Below are positions 58,561 to 64,000 of a DNA stretch of 64,000 bases, one piece after another (position 1 is the stretch's first letter; the number at the start of each line of letters is the position of its first letter). Origin of the DNA: Hygrocybe punicea (Eukaryota; Basidiomycota; Agaricomycetes; Agaricales; Hygrophoraceae); contig OY744461.1 in the NCBI GenBank assembly GCA_963556145.1, positions 2,852,001 to 2,916,000 of the forward strand. The letters run 5' to 3'. A program made the translations under genes and the position numbers. Under the pieces are notes generated by a model that was not told the origin of the DNA, made no database searches, and saw nothing but the letters and a program-made list of their open reading frames with translations.

Positions 58561-59397
58561 ACCCCAAGACCAGGACAAGGTCAGACAACTCCTCGTGCAC
58601 CAACCACTATGCATATACATGATACAAACCCTCTGACATATTGCAAAACAACAGCATGGACCACCAACTGACGGGAGCACAAATGGAAACCACTTGGACA
58701 GAAATTGTTCACGCACGTGCTAGAGCCCTGCAGCAACATTTATGGTAAGTTCATTCCCTCAACTGGAATTACAATTGTCAACACCACCCCCTAGTGACAA
58801 TCCCATATGATTGAAATGGATCACAGCTTTAAGCAACAAATTGACAGTCCATCGGATTAGATCGTAGTGACTTAGCATTATTATCTAATCAGAGATATGG
58901 TTTTTGTTGTGTCGTGTGAGATAATCAAACATATCCTTTGTGTCAAATACACACTGACATGCCGCTGAAATGATCTGAAATCAACAAGATGCTGGCCAAA
59001 GGTTGCTCAGATCAAAATGAACCTGAGTGGTTAGATGAAGACGCCGGATGGAAACAGACACCTATTTCAATTGATGTTCTATTCCACTCTCGCATGACAA
59101 AATCTAGACCTTCCAACATGGTCATTGGGGAACTGTACCATTGCTTGATTGTGTCAGTGAAAAAATGGTATTTCACAGGAATAATTAAATGTTTATCAGA
59201 ATGGCTTATATTGTATGGCCAAGCTTCCATAAGACTTGGAAAAAATGGGAATAATTAGGAGTATATGGTAGCCCCTTATATACAGCAATCAATTTTCACA
59301 AATCTGAGTGCAAATGGTCCAACCATCACCATAATTATATTGTACTTGAATGCATTTATTTGGCTAGATATGACATTGCAAATGGCTGCAAGTCTGC
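58561..59397. other. Intergenic, no gene recognised
   Basis: AT-rich; the plus-strand frame at 58989-59258 and its antisense partner show no domain or splice support. Confidence 0.45.
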
Positions 59398-60272
59398 TTA
59401 TAAATTATCAACTCCACCTGGATATACCAGCGCCTCCACGATTTCCTGATGTAGCAACCCCACATGCATGTCAAGGAGGTCAGTGGGGGAGGAGTGCAGT
59501 GTGCCGGTGATTTTTAATGTAGCCATGCATTGGGCTGTAGTTAGTTGTTTCATTGCCCTTACCAAGCCCCTTTTGTTTCTGCAACCATTGACCTCGTGGA
59601 CCAGGGTGGACCAGACGTCTGCCGCGTAGGTTATTTTGGGGATGGCCACGGCGTTGTAGGGTTGTCACATAAGTTTGTGGTTGACCCCGGATCTTGTTCT
59701 GGTTAATTTGCAAAAAAGGGTGATCCATTTAGTTGCATTAGCCAATGTGTGTTCGCATTGTTCATGCCATCATAGTTGTTGGTCGAGGATGATGCCAAGG
59801 AACTGGTGTGACTTCATGGGTTTGATGGCTACATTTTGTAACACTAAGTTGGGGTGCGCTATTTGTCGATTCCGTGAAAAGTCAATCAATGAAAATTTGC
59901 TTGTCTCAAATTTTGAGTTGTGTCTTCTGGACCATTTGTATGCACCACCATGTTTGTTCATCATGTTCTTGATGGTATTATGGGTTTTGGCAAATGTGTT
60001 ACCTTCTGCATATAGTGCTGCATTGTCCACGAAGGCCACTGCGAGTTCTCAAGGACCTGTAGGTATATCAAGTAAGTCCGCATTATAGTATAGATAGATG
60101 ATCATGGAAAGCAGGTTGCCCTGGCCTATGCTGTTTGTGAGTTTAATGGGATCAGAGGCATAATCGTCAAATTTGAGGCATGTTGCTCTGTCCGAGAGGA
60201 TATGGCCGATTAGGGTGACAATTGGTTCAGGTATGTGCCATCTTCTGAGGTTGTGCAGCAGGTGGTCTGTGA

Positions 60273-61443
60273 TAGTGTTGCCGAAGTTCAGTTCGGTCCG
60301 GTTCCGACTCTTTTTGGCGGAACCGCGAACCGAACTTTGGGTCCGGTTTGGCCCTGCGCCAAACCGGAACCCAGACGGCATCGAACCATCTCTCCGTGTT
60401 TGGTCTGGGTTCAGATGTGGTCTGAACCCCGGACCGAGGTGGGCTCACCCCATGAGCTCTGTTCTCCTCACGAATGGCAGGCACATATCAATTGATACGG
60501 CGCTGCACTTCGCGAGGTAGTTGGGCTGCAGGGGAGCCGTCCGGCGCTGCTGCTGCTGCTGCTGCTGCCACTGCTGCTGTTGCTGGCACTGCTGGCGCTG
60601 CTGCTGCTGCCGTTGCCATTGCTGCTGCCACTGCTGCTGCTGCTGCTGTCGTGGCCATTGCTGCTGCTGCTGCTGCCGCCATTGCTGCCGTTGCTGCTGC
60701 CGCTGTTGCTGCTGCTGCCGGCATTGCTGCTGCTGCTGCTGGCCGTCGTGGTTGTCGTTGCCGTTGGATGGCTTTTGCTGTTGCCGCTGCTGCTGCTACC
60801 ATTGCTGCCGGCGCTGCTGCTTCTGCTGTTGCTGCTGCTTCCACTGTTGCTGCTGCTTCTGCTGTTGCTGCTGCTGCTGGCCATTGCCGTTGTCGTTGCC
60901 TGGTTGCCGTTGCCGTTGCCATTGCCGTTGCCACCGCTGGTGGTGGTGGTGGTGGTGGTGGTGGTGGTGGTGTTGCTGCTGTCCTGCGTCCCTTGGCATT
61001 GTGTTGGCGTTGGCATTCAACTTGTGCCAAGGTGGGTGTGGTCGCAATGTGGTCGCGGTCGAGTTGCCTGTCGCAAATAACATTAGTAAAGTTAAGAAGA
61101 AATCGAAACATACCTTGATGAACACAACACAAATTGTGTTGTGTTCAACCCACATTGATGTTGCTGTGTTGCGTGAAAGGTCACGGCCGGTCACATGATG
61201 CCGTTTAACATGAAATAGTAAGTAAAGAAATACGAAAAACAAATGAAATCAATACCTTAAAAATATCCGTGTTCACGGTTTGAACGCGGTTTGGAGCCGT
61301 TCAGGAAATCCGGCAGGCCTTGAAACCCGGAACTGAACCCGCGGTCCGGTTCAGCACTTGGCTGAACTTAGACCGAACTTAGGGTTCGGTTTGGGGTTTG
61401 AACCGGGTTCGGCTAGGTTCGGAACCGAACTACGGCAACACTA
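60273..61443. mobile_element. hAT-type non-autonomous element B, 1171 bp, TSD GTCTGTGA
   Basis: Ends are TAGTGTTGCCGAAGTTCAGT and, reverse-complemented, TAGTGTTGCCGTAGTTCGGT. The 8-bp flanks GTCTGTGA (60265-60272, 61444-61451) are identical. Subterminal GGTCCGGTTC/GAACCGAAC words lie at both ends. The core is CTG-rich low complexity. ATATCAATTGATAC and TTCGCGAGGT occur at 60486-60518. It sits inside the RT domain of the LINE; removing it with one duplication rejoins PNAVTD to HLLHNL in frame. No transposase. Confidence 0.9.
60540..60975. repeat. CTG/TTG trinucleotide low complexity and a GTG run
   Basis: Long interrupted CTG and CCGTTGC runs, then about eleven GTG units at 60938-60972. All six frames stay open because of the triplet pattern, so the Leu-, Cys-, Ala- and Ser-rich frames are not evidence of genes. 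Confidence 0.9.
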
Positions 61444-61523
61444 GTCTGTGACCGCATTGGGAAAGGCGCCATCTATGTCTAAGAATAGTACGGTGGCTAC
61501 CCTTTTATTTCTCCAGGCATGCT

Positions 61524-62444
61524 TAGTGAATGGCACAGGTATGGGTAAACCCGTGGCAAAACCTGCAGGTTTAGCCATGGGTTTGGGTCTGGGTCACACT
61601 TTTGTGACCCACAGCTGTACCTGTACCCGCGATGGGTTACCCGTGACTTTTAAGTCATGTGGTTCATGCGAGCTTCAACACGTCACTCAACCATCACCAG
61701 CAGGTAAGTTTCTCCTTCTTATTGAGTTGTTTATATTCTTCTAATGAATCTTACAGGTAAAATATAACTACGCAAATCAAAACAAGGACAAAAACAAGGA
61801 CAAAAACAAGGTTGGCGGCAGGTGAATGACAACAGCAATGGCAACAACGACGGTGACAACGATAATGACCATGGCCACCACCGTGACCACGACTATTACC
61901 ACGACCACCAACAACACCAGCACGATCGGGGCATAAGGTGGACAACCGCGAACGAGGGCAATGGCTGGGTGGGTGGTGCACCCACTGCCCAGCCTCTCGG
62001 TATGTGTCCCCATCCCATCAGCCATGCTAATCCTTGAATAAACAGGCTGCCACAATACCTCGCGAATGCGCTGTGACGCGTCAACGTTGTTTGCGAGGTA
62101 GGCACCAAGGACTGGCACAAAGAAGGACAATGGGCTCAAGACCCATCCCAGGCTCCCCGCATACCGGTCCGTGATGGGCCAGAGCCCGAAGACCACCACC
62201 CCTTCACCTCATGTCCACTGGCGTTGCATCAATTGATGCACGTCCATTGTCGCGAGGTCAAATGGTAATGTGGGCAGGGTGATAAATGGGTGAGACCCAC
62301 AGGTTGCCTGTGGCGGGTGCAGGTCCTGGGTGACCCTAGGGTCAGAAATCAGGGCCCCGTTGAAAACACATACCCCCAGGGCAGGTATGGGTTTTCAACG
62401 GGTATGGGTATGGGTACCCCTGGAATTACCCAGGGGTTACCCAA
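61524..62444. mobile_element. hAT-type non-autonomous element C, about 0.92 kb, TSD GGCATGCT
   Basis: The left end is TAGTGAATGGCACAGGTATG; flanks GGCATGCT at 61516-61523 and 62445-62452 are identical, within a 10-bp match AGGCATGCTT. The right end GGGGTTACCCAA lacks the last bases seen in element A, so it may be shortened. Inside are a frame rich in Asn/Asp/His (NDHGHHRDHDYYHDHQQHQH), GGGTGGTGCACCCAC, intron-like GTATGTG...AACAG, the CCTCGCGAA hairpin (62058-62098) and CATCAATTGATGC with GTCGCGAGGT (62227-62260). Confidence 0.8.
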
Positions 62445-62870
62445 GGCATGCTTGATGTGATTTACCAAAGGTGCATGGAGTCAGTGGTCGATCGGCCAAG
62501 TCTGCCCCCGAAGTGGGTCGAGGGTAGTAGTTGGTGTTCTTCTGTAAGTTGTATGATGATTTCTGTTAGTATCAATGTGAATATCTTTGGTAGTGTGTTC
62601 AGAAGATCTATGGGCCAGTAGGCTTTGGGTATGTCATGGTGGGGTTTGATGGGTTTTCATAGTATGCATGTCATTGATTCTTTCCATTTGTTGTGATACA
62701 TGTCAAGTTTGAAGAAGGCATTGTAAATGTGGTATAGGTGGTCAATGATTATGTGGCTCGTTTCCTTAAGCACTACATTCAGAATGCTGTCAGGGCCCAG
62801 AGCCTTGAAAGGTTTAACTTTGCCGATGTGGTTGAGAATCTGGTCTTGGGTGACGAGTGGGTGGAAAGCT

Positions 62871-63152
62871 ATTCTGGTGGGGTAAACATAGTTCCATCAT
62901 ACAGTAGATGTGGGCAGTGGAGGGGGGAAAACACTTGTACTTACTACACATTCTGTAAAATCTTCAGAGTAACTATGACTAATAATAGAGTAGTAAGGTA
63001 GTTAGTTATATATCTGCCAACTTGAACACTGCAAACTTGATATGAAATATGTCAATTTGGGATCTGATATTGGGTCATGACAAATTGGAAGGAACAGGAT
63101 ATAATGAATTAATATCATTGTAGTATGGTATCAGAATGGTATCTGACTAGCA
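62871..63152. other. Short intergenic spacer
   Basis: AT-rich, no feature supported. Confidence 0.4.
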
Positions 63153-64000
63153 TCAGTATGTAATAATAAAGGAAATATCAATAACTTTGCAAATATTTAT
63201 TATCATAGAAGGGTAATAATACTGTATTATTTGTATACTCTCATTACTAAAAAGGGACGAGTAACCTGCCATGCAAAGCAATGGCCCACACCTCACTAGT
63301 CTGTTGGACTGCCCCTCATCCCATTGCCTTGATTGATTCTTGGATCTCCTTCCACAAATGTTTTCCAAACAGGCCACTATGGTATGCATGCATGTGATCC
63401 CAGCTAAGTGCCAAGTGAGGATCTGAATTTTCAACACTCCAAAATACATTCTGAATACCAGATCAGATAGTTCTTTTTTCAAAACAAACAAACATACATC
63501 AATTGAGCGGAGGCCATAGGTTTTCAAAATCTCCTCCTTTTCAACAGCTGACTGCTTTGCACCTGCTTGTTGCAAAATTCCCTTTGTCTCTTCAGCAGTC
63601 TGAAGAGGATGATCTACTGAAAGATCCAACTGCTTATCAGCAGGGACACAGTCCTCCCATTCCACGAATGAGTGCCATAAAACATCTATAATCTCATTTG
63701 AGCCTGAACCACATATGATTAGAATACTCACTGTTCCTCATAACCAGCTGACAAGATTAGAATGAATGGGAAAAGATGCCATGTGATGAAGTCACCACAT
63801 TCATACCAGAAACCTGTTCTTGAATGGGCACTGATTGATTCCAGTAGCTTATAGAATGCCTTATGCCACACAACCCGTTTGAAATTGACAAAGCCAGTTT
63901 TGCCTTTTTCATTTGCATCTTCATCCAGGGTTTGAAAGTCCAGTCCGGTCCGGTTTTTAGACAAATTTCCAAAAGACCACAACCGGAACCAGTTGCCATA
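63153..64000 (-). pseudogene. Plavaka-like (CACTA-related) transposase fragment, runs off the window
   Basis: The minus strand reads VVWHKAFYKLLESISAHSRT with GFWYECGDFITWHLFPFILI and LSAGYEEQ (63870-63730). After a gap comes KQLDLSVDHPLQTAEETKGI with EKEEILKTYGLRSIDV (63650-63490), then a shifted frame with HAYHSGLFGKHLW (about 63395-63355). The order WHKAF...FWY.CGD...LFPFILIL..DYEEQ, followed by LRT.EE...EREEIL...GLR, matches Plavaka-type transposases of basidiomycetes as I recall them. Frame changes and stops show decay, and the rest lies right of the window. A relative could supply transposase for the CACAGG-ended palindromic elements at 20.4 and 37.2 kb; this is inference. Confidence 0.65.

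Larger units (their letters stand above)
59398..62870 (-). pseudogene. Non-LTR retrotransposon (LINE) reverse transcriptase, split by two hAT-type insertions
   Basis: The minus strand reads in RT order. It starts with QDQILNHIGKVKPFKALGPD (62850) and HFGGRLGRSTTDSMHL (62490). Element C intervenes, then VATVLFLDIDGAFPNAVTD (61500-61445). Element B intervenes, then LLHNLRRWHIPEPIVTLIGH with NSIGQGNLLSMIIYLYYNAD (60260-60080), AFVDNAALYAEGNTFAKTHN (60039) and HNSKFETSKFSLIDFSRNRQ. The post-RT part TYAADVWSTLVHEVNG ends at 59398. FLDIDGAF holds the first catalytic Asp. The usual second motif F-V-D-D reads FVDN here, so a catalytic Asp is lost. Stops occur at CIL*KP and near 60045. Inactive. Confidence 0.85.

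Noticed and set aside
60468..61242. Leu-, Cys-, Ala-, Ser/Asn- and Gln-rich frames of up to 225 codons
   Set aside because: All arise from the CTG/TTG repeat inside element B.

Overview
The window reads as transposon-rich, gene-poor DNA from a basidiomycete fungus, most likely a mushroom-forming agaricomycete. The reasons are short introns of about 45-80 bp with GT...AG ends, and remnants of element classes typical of such genomes: Helitrons, hAT, KDZ-like, Plavaka/CACTA-like, Tc1/mariner-like, a LINE, and a Ty3/gypsy-like LTR element. No rRNA, tRNA or CRISPR array could be supported. One run of exactly 200 N (38417-38616) lies inside a large palindrome.

Layout. 1-1825: 5' end of a minus-strand LTR retrotransposon (LTR 1031-1825) inserted into a Helitron replication gene (1826-4603). 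5692-12729: three host-like genes of unknown function, two of which give clean multi-exon models; a foldback satellite lies at 8.0-8.5 kb. 13.2-19.4 kb: a decayed gene, a plus-strand Helitron relic and a decayed Helitron-adjacent gene. 19.4-22.9 kb: repeats and a 625-bp inverted-repeat element. 23354-24590: an intact five-exon gene. 25.2-28.7 kb: a broken hAT transposase. 29-34.3 kb: repeats, an intron-bearing low-complexity unit and an 850-bp element with a perfect 8-bp target duplication. 34.8-43.4 kb: a second minus-strand Helitron, split by a 2.6-kb palindromic element, with a divergent four-exon gene at 43500-44789. 46.5-51.3 kb: a decayed host-like gene split by an 832-bp hAT-type element. 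51545-52891: an intact two-exon gene. 53-55 kb: a broken Tc1/mariner-like transposase beside a further low-complexity element. 56.1-58.6 kb: KDZ-like and coiled-coil relics. 59.4-62.9 kb: a LINE reverse transcriptase split by two hAT-type elements. 63.15 kb to the end: a Plavaka-like relic.

The strongest themes are nested insertions with exact target-site duplications, and a family of non-autonomous elements (49628-50459, 53751-54856, 60273-61443, 61524-62444, probably 33.8-34.25 kb). These share GGGTACGGGT-type ends, an AATTGA palindrome, a TTCGCGAGG half-hairpin and, in several copies, intron-like modules after Asp/His/Asn-rich frames. Five or six intact or recent genes of unknown function sit between the elements. 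No link between them and the Helitrons is proven.
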